A DNA stretch of 12,336 nt from Flavobacterium sp. (lineage in GTDB: Bacteria; Bacteroidota; Bacteroidia; Flavobacteriales; Flavobacteriaceae), in contig JASLED010000015.1 in NCBI GenBank assembly GCA_030151255.1, forward strand, positions 1-12,336, in the 5' to 3' direction. The translations under genes were made by a program, and so were the position numbers. Shown piece after piece: positions 1 through 6,403 of this stretch; positions within the stretch are counted from its first letter, which is position 1, and each line of letters starts with the position of its first letter. The notes under the pieces are model-generated. The model was not told the origin of the DNA, did not search any database, and saw nothing but the letters and a program-made list of their open reading frames with translations.

Positions 1-485
1 AGCAAAAATTCAACAAAACTCTATTAAATAACTATACTTATTTTTTGTATTTTTAACTGAAATATAAAACATGTTTTTGACTTGATTTTAGGTGGTCACT
101 TTCCACCGGAATAACATGGTCACTTTCTCCGGAATCTACACCTTATAAAATGACAACCTAAAACAGATTGGGGGTTAAAATAAAGAGCGGGGTTATCCCC
201 CTAGGCTTTAATTAGATTAGTAAATTATTAATCTGTGATTAGCAAATTAATAATTAGATAATTTTATTTATTTTTGAGTAATATTTTTTTTCAGATTAAT
301 GTATACCTTAGAAAGATAATTAAAGTAAAAGTATCAGCTTTTAAAGAATAACTAACTTAAATTACAACCTTTCAATCAGTATGAGTTAATTAGGCTATTT
401 TTCACTTATATAAGTATGGTAAAACTCAGACTAAAAATAGTGCTAATTTATCATTCCGTACATTTTCCGTACAAATTAAGATATT
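1..485. other. Gene-free, AT-rich flank with a decayed IS end
   Basis: No convincing coding region is visible on either strand. The recognisable content is an IS21-like terminal repeat pair at about 91-140 (separate entry), a GC-rich stem-loop GGGG-TTAT-CCCC at 189-200 without a T-tract, and two copies of TTCCGTACA at 454-462 and 465-473, in 11-base register. The rest is low-complexity AT-rich DNA. The first 90 bases could hold the last codons of a gene lying to the left, but none of the three plus-strand frames gives a recognisable ending. Confidence 0.6.
91..140 (+). mobile_element. Terminal repeat pair of an IS21-like element (remnant or right end)
   Basis: Two similar units, TGGTCACTTTCCACCGGAAT (from 93) and TGGTCACTTTCTCCGGAAT (from 118), lie 25 bases apart. 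They are followed by CTACA, so the outer end would be near 140 (...TACA, or TGTA read inward on the other strand). Repeated GGTCA-TTT-CCGGAA units ending in TGT/ACA are what I recall for the ends of IS21-family elements in Bacteroidota. This orientation puts the body of the element to the left, outside the window. No istA or istB sequence is visible, so this may be a solo remnant. The family assignment rests on memory of the motif, not on a search. Confidence 0.55.
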
Positions 486-526
486 AAAAAACCCTAACAA
501 CCTGATTTTAAGGTGTTAGGGTTTTT
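486..526 (-). terminator. Rho-independent terminator of ssrA
   Basis: The arms AAAAACCCTAACAACCT (487-503) and AGGTGTTAGGGTTTTT (511-526) form a long stem with one bulged base and a loop of seven bases. Read on the minus strand it begins six bases beyond the tmRNA discriminator base and ends in a T-run, as expected for a terminator of ssrA. The A-run on the other side could also stop plus-strand transcription. Confidence 0.85.
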
Positions 527-532
527 ATTCCG

Positions 533-928
533 TGGAGTCGCCGAGAATCGAACTCGGGTCCAAACAAGCAATCTGAAAGCTTTCTACACGCTTAGTTTCT
601 TATTTAATTTTCGATTGCAAGCTTGGCAAAAAACAGCCACTTACAACTTAGCTTCTAAAATTTCGAATCATTTACGAAGCACTCCTGATTCTAGGTTTAT
701 TTTTCAGTTCCCCTTAATCAATCGCCACAAACCAAGGCTCTTGAGGAGAATTTAGCTTTCTCACCTAGTGAGAACTAAAGGCAATCTTACTATAATTCAG
801 ATTAAGCAGCTAAAGCGTAGTTATTTTCGCCGTTTAAAAAGTCTGTTGGATGATATTTACGAGCTATCTCAACAACGCTCGGCGTGCTTACTAACTAATT
901 CCACTTGCTGTCAAAACCGATCGACCCC
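533..928 (-). ncRNA. ssrA: tmRNA (transfer-messenger RNA, trans-translation)
   Basis: tmRNA rescues ribosomes stalled on broken mRNAs and adds a degradation tag to the unfinished protein, working with SmpB. The 5' end GGGGTCG (928-922) pairs with CGACTCC (540-534) to give a 7-bp acceptor stem with one G-U pair, leaving A at 533 as discriminator. The T-arm CCGAG-TTCGATT-CTCGG is present next to it. The tag frame reads GGC GAA AAT AAC TAC GCT TTA GCT GCT TAA (831-802), giving GENNYALAA after the tRNA-borne alanine. Just downstream of the tag, TTCTCAC-TAG-GTGAGAA (774-758) forms a hairpin that probably belongs to a pseudoknot. The 3' CCA is not encoded (CGG follows A533), so it must be added after transcription. 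The length is 396 nt, within the normal tmRNA range. A promoter and a terminator flank the gene. Confidence 0.96.
802..831 (-). other. tmRNA proteolysis-tag reading frame (GENNYALAA, stop)
   Basis: Nine codons plus TAA inside ssrA encode GENNYALAA. The C-terminal ALAA is the part recognised by ClpXP-type proteases. The GENNYALAA tag is the form I associate with Flavobacterium and relatives (Bacteroides species tend to have GETNYALAA), so it is also the best taxonomic clue in the window. Confidence 0.93.
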
Positions 929-957
929 AAATTGTCATTACGTCTGTAATAAGGCTA

Positions 958-988
958 CAAAAGTAATTTTTATTAAACTTTATTCCAA
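958..988 (-). promoter_or_regulatory. Bacteroidota-type promoter of ssrA
   Basis: On the minus strand TTG (988-986) is followed after 20 bases by TACTTTTG (965-958), an exact match to the TAnnTTTG -7 element. Transcription would start about 20 to 25 bases before the mature 5' end at 928, which implies a short precursor leader removed by RNase P. Confidence 0.7.
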
Positions 989-1016
989 GTATTTTTATTA
1001 CAAAAGAAGAAGTTTT

Positions 1017-1047
1017 TTGCCTCAACAGCTAAAAAAAATTATATTTG
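1017..1047 (+). promoter_or_regulatory. Bacteroidota-type promoter of the 1092-2297 dehydrogenase
   Basis: TTG (1017-1019), a 20-base spacer and TATATTTG (1040-1047), an exact TAnnTTTG match. The expected start near 1053 gives a leader of about 40 bases. It lies back to back with the ssrA promoter, so the two genes share a divergent control region of about 160 bases. Confidence 0.7.
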
Positions 1048-1091
1048 CAATAACCTCAAACTAATTCAAAAAACTAAATTTACTTTACATT

Positions 1092-2297
1092 ATGAAAATT
1101 GGACTAATAAAGGAAAGAAAATCTCCTCCTGATAGAAGAGTTGTTCTTACTCCTGACCATGTTATAAAAGCTTTAAAAAAATACGATAACTTAGAAGTAA
1201 TTGTTGAGCCATCCGACATCAGAATTTTTGCTGATCAATTATATACTGATAAAAATATAACAGTAAGCCAAAACATTAACGATGCAGAAGTGCTTATAGG
1301 AGTTAAAGAAGTACCTATTGATAATCTAATTCCAAATAAAACTTATTTTTTCTTTTCTCATACAATCAAAGAACAAGAATATAATAGAAAATTGTTGCAA
1401 GCTTGTTTAGCAAAAAATATCCGTTTAATTGATCATGAAACTTTAGTAGATCAAAACGGAAAGAGGTTAATTGGATTTGGTCGATACGCAGGAATAGTTG
1501 GAGCTTATAATACAATGAGAGCTTTTGGATTGAAATATGACTTATTTACTCTTCCTAAAGCAGAAACTATGTTGCATAAAGAAGATTTAATTCAAAAATT
1601 AAAAAAACAATTCTTCCCTCCTATAAAAATTGTAGTTACAGGAAACGGAAAAGTTGCCAAAGGAATTATGGAAATTTTAGAAGGAATGAAAGTAAAAAAA
1701 GTTTCTATCGATCATTTCTTGACTCAAAAATACGATTTGCCTGTTTATACACAAATTGAAGTTATGGATTATTACCAAAGAATTGATGGTAATGAAGCTA
1801 CCAAAGCAGATTTTTATGCTCATCCAGAGGAATATACTTCTAATTTCGAACGTTTTTCTAAAGTAGCAGATGTATTAATTACAGGGCATTTTCACAAACA
1901 TGGTTCACCAAAAATTTTAACTCAAGAAATGTTATTGGCAAATGACAATAGCATAAAAGTAGTTGGAGATGTTTCTTGCGATGTAGATCACGGCCCAATT
2001 GATTGTACTTTGCGTACTTCAACTATTGCAGATCCTTTATACGGATATTATCCTAAGGAAAATAGAGAAGTTGAATTTGATCATCCTGCTGCAATTACAG
2101 TAATGTCTATAGACAACCTACCATGCGAACTACCCAAAGATGCAAGCGAAGGATTTGGAGATATATTTTTAGAAAACGTACTTCCGGCCTTATTTAATAA
2201 TGATGCAGACGGAATACTAGAACGTGCAACTATTACTAACAATGGTAAACTAACACATAAGTTCTCCTATTTGCAAAGTTATGTAGACAATAAATAA
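1092..2297 (+). CDS. Saccharopine dehydrogenase-like / alanine dehydrogenase-family NAD(P)-dependent oxidoreductase
   Basis: A cytoplasmic oxidoreductase of the alanine dehydrogenase / pyridine nucleotide transhydrogenase superfamily, closest in motifs to the single-domain saccharopine dehydrogenase of fungal LYS1 type. The N-terminal domain (about 1-140) has KERKSPPDRRVVLTP (8-21), Lys72 in VKEVP and His90 in FFFSH. These match in context the catalytic Lys and His of Lys1. The NAD(P)-binding Rossmann domain (about 177-330) has VVTGNGKVAKG (181-191), then GDVSCDVDHGPIDCT (292-306) and MSIDNLPCELPKDASEGFGD (338-357), a signature shared with saccharopine dehydrogenases. The 401-residue length is normal. 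ATG at 1092 fits the promoter at 1017-1047. The gene is monocistronic, bounded by a terminator at 2301. The true substrate is not settled: it could be saccharopine, another 2-oxoacid/amino-acid pair, or alanine. The lysine-related role is inference. Confidence 0.85.
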   Translation: MKIGLIKERKSPPDRRVVLTPDHVIKALKKYDNLEVIVEPSDIRIFADQLYTDKNITVSQNINDAEVLIGVKEVPIDNLIPNKTYFFFSHTIKEQEYNRKLLQACLAKNIRLIDHETLVDQNGKRLIGFGRYAGIVGAYNTMRAFGLKYDLFTLPKAETMLHKEDLIQKLKKQFFPPIKIVVTGNGKVAKGIMEILEGMKVKKVSIDHFLTQKYDLPVYTQIEVMDYYQRIDGNEATKADFYAHPEEYTSNFERFSKVADVLITGHFHKHGSPKILTQEMLLANDNSIKVVGDVSCDVDHGPIDCTLRTSTIADPLYGYYPKENREVEFDHPAAITVMSIDNLPCELPKDASEGFGDIFLENVLPALFNNDADGILERATITNNGKLTHKFSYLQSYVDNK

Positions 2298-2300
2298 AAA

Positions 2301-2338
2301 AATAAAAGTGGTTAAATACGTATTTAACCACTTTTATT
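2301..2338. terminator. Bidirectional terminator, perfect 38-base palindrome
   Basis: The arms AATAAAAGTGGTTAAATAC and its exact complement meet at 2319/2320 with no unpaired base in the sequence (the tip must open to form a loop). A-runs precede it and a T-run follows it, so it can end transcription from both converging genes, 1092-2297 and 2395-2934. Confidence 0.88.
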
Positions 2339-2394
2339 TTTTAGAGTTGTAAAAGCCGATACCTTAAAAAACTACAATCTACATACTTAATAAA

Positions 2395-2934
2395 TTACTT
2401 TTTCCCTTCTATTAAAAGCTGAGTAAGTAGGTTCATTTTTTGTTGATAATCTTTATTTATTTCATTATCTACATATAAATCTAAGCTGCTTATAGGAAGT
2501 GAGTAAGGCAAAGACCAAGCACGAAGTGCCTTAGCAATATGATCTAGTGATTGAATACCTTGCATAGCCTGATTTCCACCTGCCCAACAAGTAAATCCTA
2601 TTACTTTATTAGTTAAATAAGCCGGAGTATCTTTTGCTGTTAGCTCTAGCCAATCAATAGCATTTTTCATAACTCCTGTAATTCCACCATGATATAATGG
2701 AGTAAGCCAAATATGTACATCTGCTGAACGAAAAGCATTTACAAAACGGATTACATCATCAGATGGATTATTCATATCTTTTGCTTGAAAAATTGGTATT
2801 TGATAATCGGAAAGATGAACTTGTTCTACTTCTATGCCAGCTTTAGTAAATTGATCAGTGTAATACTGACCTATACGTCTTGATGTTCTAAAAGATTCTA
2901 TATCTAATGAACCGTTAAAAATTAGAGCTTTCAT
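2395..2934 (-). CDS. NADPH-dependent FMN reductase family flavoprotein
   Basis: A 179-residue cytoplasmic flavodoxin-fold protein of the NADPH-dependent FMN reductase / azoreductase-like family, which uses NAD(P)H to reduce FMN, quinones or azo and nitro compounds. The phosphate-binding loop is GSLDIESFRTSR (8-19). The family signature TPLYHGGITGVMKNAIDWL (78-96) corresponds to the usual TPEYNGS-PG-LKNAIDW that positions the flavin. The GFTCWAGGNQAMQGIQSL segment (113-130) is the second flavin-contact region. The size is typical. It follows the META-domain gene on the same strand after 74 bases that contain a weak -7-like TATTTTAG, so it may have its own promoter. It converges on the dehydrogenase and shares its terminator. 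The physiological substrate cannot be told from sequence. Confidence 0.88.
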   Translation of the reverse strand: MKALIFNGSLDIESFRTSRRIGQYYTDQFTKAGIEVEQVHLSDYQIPIFQAKDMNNPSDDVIRFVNAFRSADVHIWLTPLYHGGITGVMKNAIDWLELTAKDTPAYLTNKVIGFTCWAGGNQAMQGIQSLDHIAKALRAWSLPYSLPISSLDLYVDNEINKDYQQKMNLLTQLLIEGKK

Positions 2935-3008
2935 AAAATTGTTGTTTTAGATAAGGCTAAAATACAATTTTATTTCTGGAATAATATGTAAGAAAAGTTA
3001 CAAAAAAA

Positions 3009-3818
3009 TTAGTTTGAAGCGATTTTCAAATATTGATTTGGAATTAAACCTAAAGTCATAATTGACTGATTATCTTTGTATAAAGTTAGTCTTTTGTCGG
3101 TAAAATCAAATGAAAAAGTTCCGTTTTCTATTAATGTAATAAAAGTTTCTTCCGTTTTCCTTCTTTTACTTGTATTACATTCACAAGTTTTTACTTTAAT
3201 ATTGGTAAAACTAATTTTATTTAAATTAGTATTTACGGCAACTTGTCCTGAAAAATAATTACATCCTGTATATCCTCTTACTGTATTTGTACCAAAATCA
3301 AACTCTAAATAAGGATGATAAACCTGCGCATCATTTCCATCTAACTCAATTAATTTCCAAGTATATTCCTGAATAGTATTTAATAATGGATTTTGAGAAT
3401 GAATAGAAAAAATATATCGTTTTTCATTATTAATACTCAAAACTATTTTATCTTTTTCCGATTTCAATTTCAATTTTTGATTAGAAATTGAACTTATCAA
3501 TTCTTTTTCAAAAAAATTCACAGCTTTTGTACATTGGTTACTTGTTGTAACAACTTCATCAGTGGTAATTTCTACATATTTTTTTTTATTTTTCACCCTG
3601 CTAATAGGTAATAAGAATTCATTACATCCTGTAAATCCTTTAATTTCTTGGTGATACATATCAATATGAAAAGTTACCTTTCTTTGAATAGGAAAAGTAT
3701 TTTGAGTTTCTGCTAATATCCAAGTGACGTTGAGAATAGAGTCTTTTGGAATTTGACTTATTACCTGAGTAGTAAAAAAGATACAAAAATATAATAAAAT
3801 AGACTTTTTCAACTGCAT
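3009..3818 (-). CDS. Secreted protein with two tandem META (HslJ-like) domains
   Basis: A 269-residue exported protein. Residues 1-21 are a Sec signal peptide (KK, hydrophobic core, then VISQ) with no lipobox cysteine, so a soluble periplasmic location is likely. Two META-type repeats follow. The first (about 28-135) has W33 and GFTGCNEF (61-68). The second (about 148-258) has YTWKLIELDG (152-161), YLEFDF (170-175) and GYTGCNYFSG (182-191), followed by a conserved-looking cysteine region and a glutamate-rich helix start. META domains occur in HslJ, a heat-inducible lipoprotein linked to novobiocin resistance in E. coli, and are generally of unclear mechanism. The second copy fits the family better than the first. 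It lies 35 bases downstream of the beta-barrel gene and is probably co-transcribed with it. Confidence 0.8.
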   Translation of the reverse strand: MQLKKSILLYFCIFFTTQVISQIPKDSILNVTWILAETQNTFPIQRKVTFHIDMYHQEIKGFTGCNEFLLPISRVKNKKKYVEITTDEVVTTSNQCTKAVNFFEKELISSISNQKLKLKSEKDKIVLSINNEKRYIFSIHSQNPLLNTIQEYTWKLIELDGNDAQVYHPYLEFDFGTNTVRGYTGCNYFSGQVAVNTNLNKISFTNIKVKTCECNTSKRRKTEETFITLIENGTFSFDFTDKRLTLYKDNQSIMTLGLIPNQYLKIASN

Positions 3819-3853
3819 AGCAAATGGATTAGAGATTAAAGATACTAATAATA

Positions 3854-4471
3854 TTAGAATTTAAATCCTACTGAAAACTGGATTACTCTATTTTTAGAAA
3901 TTCCTATTCCTGAAAAATCCTCTTTGCTTTTAAAACTATCTTTTGACACATCTGTTAAACCAAGATTATATCTTGCATCTACAAATAATCCAATAGGACT
4001 TTCATAACCAACACCAAAATTTAAACCAAAATCAAGAGTATTTAAACTATCAGATGAATCTACTCCTCCAGAAGTTGATTTTACATTGAAACCAACTTGT
4101 GGACCTGCATTTAGGTTTAACCCACCTAATACATAATATTTCAGCATTACAGGAACGGTTAAGTAATCTATTTTATTTTTGAAATCTACTTTAGTTTCAT
4201 CAATAACTGCCTTAATACTATTTCCTTGTGCAGAATACATCACTTCTGGTTGAATCGAAAATTTTTCGGACAAGAAAATTTCCGCAACTGCTCCTACATG
4301 AAAACCAGTTAAATTTTGGCTTTTAACATTTTCAAAACTCTTTGACTTTTCTAAATTGGCATCAGACAGATTGACTCCGGCCTTCACTCCAAATTTAAAA
4401 GTACGATCTTGTGCAATACCCGTAGTTGCAAATGCTAAAATTCCAACTAAACTTAAAACAATCTTTTTCAT
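3854..4471 (-). CDS. Outer-membrane beta-barrel protein (porin family, OMP_b-brl_2 type)
   Basis: A 205-residue protein with a clear Sec signal peptide (1-21, MKKIVLSLVG...GIAQ) followed by alternating short strands typical of the small Bacteroidota outer-membrane barrels: FKFGVKAGVNLSDAN (25-39), FHVGAVAEIFLSEKFSIQPE (57-76), LTVPVMLKYYV, LNLNAGPQVGFNV, FGLNFGVGYES, and a C-terminal RVIQFSVGFKF ending in phenylalanine, as the BAM complex prefers. Eight strands would fit the length. The function is not predictable beyond an outer-membrane location. The upstream intergenic region is 281 bases and AT-rich. The META-domain gene follows closely, so the two may form a cell-envelope transcription unit. 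Confidence 0.87.
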   Translation of the reverse strand: MKKIVLSLVGILAFATTGIAQDRTFKFGVKAGVNLSDANLEKSKSFENVKSQNLTGFHVGAVAEIFLSEKFSIQPEVMYSAQGNSIKAVIDETKVDFKNKIDYLTVPVMLKYYVLGGLNLNAGPQVGFNVKSTSGGVDSSDSLNTLDFGLNFGVGYESPIGLFVDARYNLGLTDVSKDSFKSKEDFSGIGISKNRVIQFSVGFKF

Positions 4472-4678
4472 AAAATATATTTTTAAATTACTAATATACT
4501 GCTAATTTAAGCACATATTGTACAATAATTAAAAAAACAACCAAAAATTAAATATAATTAATATATTATCACAAAAATAAGTGTTAATTGTTTATGATTT
4601 ACAATGTAATTTGATTTTTATTATTGATTTTTTATGTTTTGCCAGGCATTAGTGATGAATTAGAATTATAAAAAATAA

Positions 4679-4723
4679 AAAAGGTAAAAATAAAAGTTAT
4701 TACACTTTACATTCTTACCTTTT
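4679..4723 (-). terminator. Terminator after the DUF2520-kdsC-maf-mscS operon
   Basis: Read on the minus strand, AAAAGGTAA (4723-4715) pairs with TTACCTTTT (4687-4679) around a 27-base interior that holds a small AAAGT/ACTTT stem, followed by a T-rich tail. It lies 30 bases after the mscS-like stop codon. The long interior makes it less certain than the other terminators here. The rest of the 281-base gap (4472-4752) is AT-rich and shows no gene. Confidence 0.5.
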
Positions 4724-4752
4724 AGTTGAGTTTAACGATCTTAACTTAATGC

Positions 4753-5277
4753 TTATTCATTAATTTTATCTTGATCAAAGAAATTTTTATTCAGTATAAC
4801 AATTCCTTTTTGGAGCAATAAATTATTGGGATATGAAATTAACTCACCTTCTTTTGTGGTAAGTAATACATAAAAAGCTTTGATATCAATTATTTTGGCT
4901 TCGTTTGGAAAATCTTTATCTTGTATTCTAATAATATCTCCTACTCTAAAAGGAAAAGAAAAAAACAACAAAATTCCGGCTGTAATATTACTAAGTAACG
5001 ACCATTGTGCAAACATAGCAACTCCAATTACAGTAAAAACTGAAGTTAATGTAAGCATTATATTGTCTTTTTGTACTCCCCAAACCGTAAAAATAAATAC
5101 AAAAAAAAGGACTAATAGCAATAAGTTAAAATAGCGAATAACAATTTTGGTACGACCTTCTTTTAAATCTGATTTTTTTGAAAAAGATTTGATAATTATT
5201 GCAATAACTTGTTTTGCAATAAAGTAAACCAATAATGCTATTATACTTATAACAATATTAAAGAAATAAATATCCAT
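4753..5277 (-). CDS. Small MscS-family mechanosensitive channel protein
   Basis: A 174-residue inner-membrane protein of the MscS family, which releases solutes when membrane tension rises. There are three hydrophobic segments at about 4-29, 46-68 and 73-112. The last contains the pore-lining helix with small residues (VIGVAMFAQWSLLSNITAGI, 83-102) and runs into FPFRVGDIIRI (108-118), the start of the beta domain. YPNNLLLQKGIVILN (149-163) ends that domain. E. coli MscS is 286 residues, so this version lacks most of the C-terminal alpha/beta cage, a pattern seen in short MscS proteins of Bacteroidota. It begins four bases after the maf stop codon and is the last gene of the operon. Confidence 0.88.
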   Translation of the reverse strand: MDIYFFNIVISIIALLVYFIAKQVIAIIIKSFSKKSDLKEGRTKIVIRYFNLLLLVLFFVFIFTVWGVQKDNIMLTLTSVFTVIGVAMFAQWSLLSNITAGILLFFSFPFRVGDIIRIQDKDFPNEAKIIDIKAFYVLLTTKEGELISYPNNLLLQKGIVILNKNFFDQDKINE

Positions 5278-5281
5278 CGTT

Positions 5282-5869
5282 TTATTCTTTACTAAAATTA
5301 ATAAGTTCTTCCATCAATAAAGTAGTAGGCAAGCCAACAATATTGGTATATGAACCTTCTATTCTTTCAATTCCAACTAAGCCAATCCATTCTTGGATTC
5401 CGTAGGCACCTGCTTTGTCAAAAGGTTTGTAATTATCGATGTAATAATAAATCATTTCATCGGTTAATTCTTTAAAATATACTTTTGTAACTGCATTACA
5501 GATGATTTGCTTTTTGTTTGATCTTAAACAAATAGAAGTAATTACTTCATGAGCTTTATTTGATAAGCTTTTCAGCATTTCAAAGGCTTCATTTCTATCA
5601 GCAGGTTTTCCTAATGATTCGTTATTATTCCAAACAGTTGTATCGCTTGTAATTAAAATTTCGTTATCATTTAAAATTTCAAGCGAATTTGCTTTTAATT
5701 CAGCAATATAATCTGTTATTTCCTCGCGTTTATAATGCAATGGATATACTTCGTCAATGTCTGAGGTTCTGATAATATAATCCAAACCTAGATCTTTAAA
5801 AAATTGTTGACGTCTTGGCGATTTTGAGCCTAAAACTAAAGTGTAATTTTTAAGTACTTGATAAGGCAT
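5282..5869 (-). CDS. maf: Maf family nucleoside triphosphate pyrophosphatase
   Basis: Maf proteins hydrolyse dTTP, UTP or modified pyrimidine nucleotides to the monophosphate, a house-cleaning role, and overproduction can affect septum formation. From the ATG at 5869 the protein has 195 residues, the usual size. Visible motifs are LGSKSPRRQQFFKDLGL (13-29), TSDTTVW (74-80) with the catalytic-type Asp76, SLGKPADRNEAFEMLKSLS (85-103), HEVITS (107-112), and the C-terminal DKAGAYGIQEWIG (151-163) and EGSYTNIVGLP (171-181). A TTG two codons upstream (5875) would place the start directly after the kdsC stop codon. I prefer ATG, but both are possible. Translation is probably coupled to kdsC. Specificity between dTTP/UTP and other nucleotides is inferred from the family only. 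Confidence 0.93.
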   Translation of the reverse strand: MPYQVLKNYTLVLGSKSPRRQQFFKDLGLDYIIRTSDIDEVYPLHYKREEITDYIAELKANSLEILNDNEILITSDTTVWNNNESLGKPADRNEAFEMLKSLSNKAHEVITSICLRSNKKQIICNAVTKVYFKELTDEMIYYYIDNYKPFDKAGAYGIQEWIGLVGIERIEGSYTNIVGLPTTLLMEELINFSKE

Positions 5870-5875
5870 AATCAA

Positions 5876-6403
5876 TTAATCGTATTTAGCATCAAAATGT
5901 TGAAACCATTTTTGTTGCGTTTTCATTACTTGCTCTATCACTTCTCTTACAGCACCTTCGCCTCCGTTTTTATGAGAAATATATTTTGCAATTCCTTTAA
6001 TTTCTGGCGAAGCATCTTGCGGTGCTGTTGGCAAAGCCACTTTTTGCATTACATGATAATCAGGAATATCATCTCCCATATACAGTACAGTTGATGCATC
6101 TATATTATTATCTGCAATATATTTTTCATATACTTTTACCTTATCACTTACCCCTAAATGAATGTCTTTTATGCCTAAATTGTTCAATCTGATTTTTACA
6201 CCATCGTTGCTTCCTCCAGAAATAATACAAACGTTATACCCATTTTCTAAAGCAGCTTTTAGAGCATAACCATCCTTTATACTCATTATTCTTAACATAT
6301 TTCCTTCATTGGTAACATGAACTTTTCCATCTGTTAAAACGCCATCTACATCGAAGATAAACGTTGTAATGTCATTCATGATTTCTTTAAAGTGTTTTGA
6401 CAT
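5876..6403 (-). CDS. kdsC: KdsC-type HAD phosphatase (3-deoxy-D-manno-octulosonate 8-phosphate phosphatase)
   Basis: This cytoplasmic enzyme removes the phosphate from Kdo 8-phosphate, giving Kdo for the lipopolysaccharide core. The protein has 175 residues and no cap domain, as in KdsC. The HAD motifs are in order: FDVDGVLTDG (17-26) with Asp18 and Asp20, ISGG (61-64) with Ser62, Lys88 in SDKVK, and GDDIPDY (110-116) with Asp111, Asp112 and Asp115. SPEIKGIAKYISHKNGGEGAVREVIE fits the KdsC C-terminal tail. The start at 6403 overlaps the upstream gene by 17 bases. An alternative Met9 (6379) would avoid the overlap, but the KEIMNDITTFIFDVDG context is common to flavobacterial homologues as I recall them, so the longer start is kept. 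Confidence 0.92.
   Translation of the reverse strand: MSKHFKEIMNDITTFIFDVDGVLTDGKVHVTNEGNMLRIMSIKDGYALKAALENGYNVCIISGGSNDGVKIRLNNLGIKDIHLGVSDKVKVYEKYIADNNIDASTVLYMGDDIPDYHVMQKVALPTAPQDASPEIKGIAKYISHKNGGEGAVREVIEQVMKTQQKWFQHFDAKYD

Noticed and set aside
185..210. GGGG-TTAT-CCCC stem-loop as a terminator or regulatory RNA
   Set aside because: The stem is short, no T-tract follows, and no gene ends next to it. It is kept only as a note in the gene-free flank.
533..560. ssrA 3' end as the attachment site of a genomic island
   Set aside because: ssrA is a common integration target, but no second copy of its 3' end and no integrase gene occur in the window. The DNA beyond the terminator shows only an IS scar.
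513..1064. Two plus-strand open frames (513-755 and 768-1064)
   Set aside because: They lie antisense over the ssrA terminator, the tmRNA gene and its promoter. The first translates the tRNA-like end in reverse and neither resembles a protein.
3076..3258. Plus-strand open frame of 60 codons
   Set aside because: Antisense to the META-domain gene, with no supporting signals. It is a shadow of the real frame.
4880..5134. Plus-strand open frame of 84 codons
   Set aside because: Antisense to the mscS-like gene. Its hydrophobic look is a mirror of the membrane segments.
5858..6094. Plus-strand open frame of 78 codons
   Set aside because: Antisense across the kdsC-maf junction, both of which are strongly supported.
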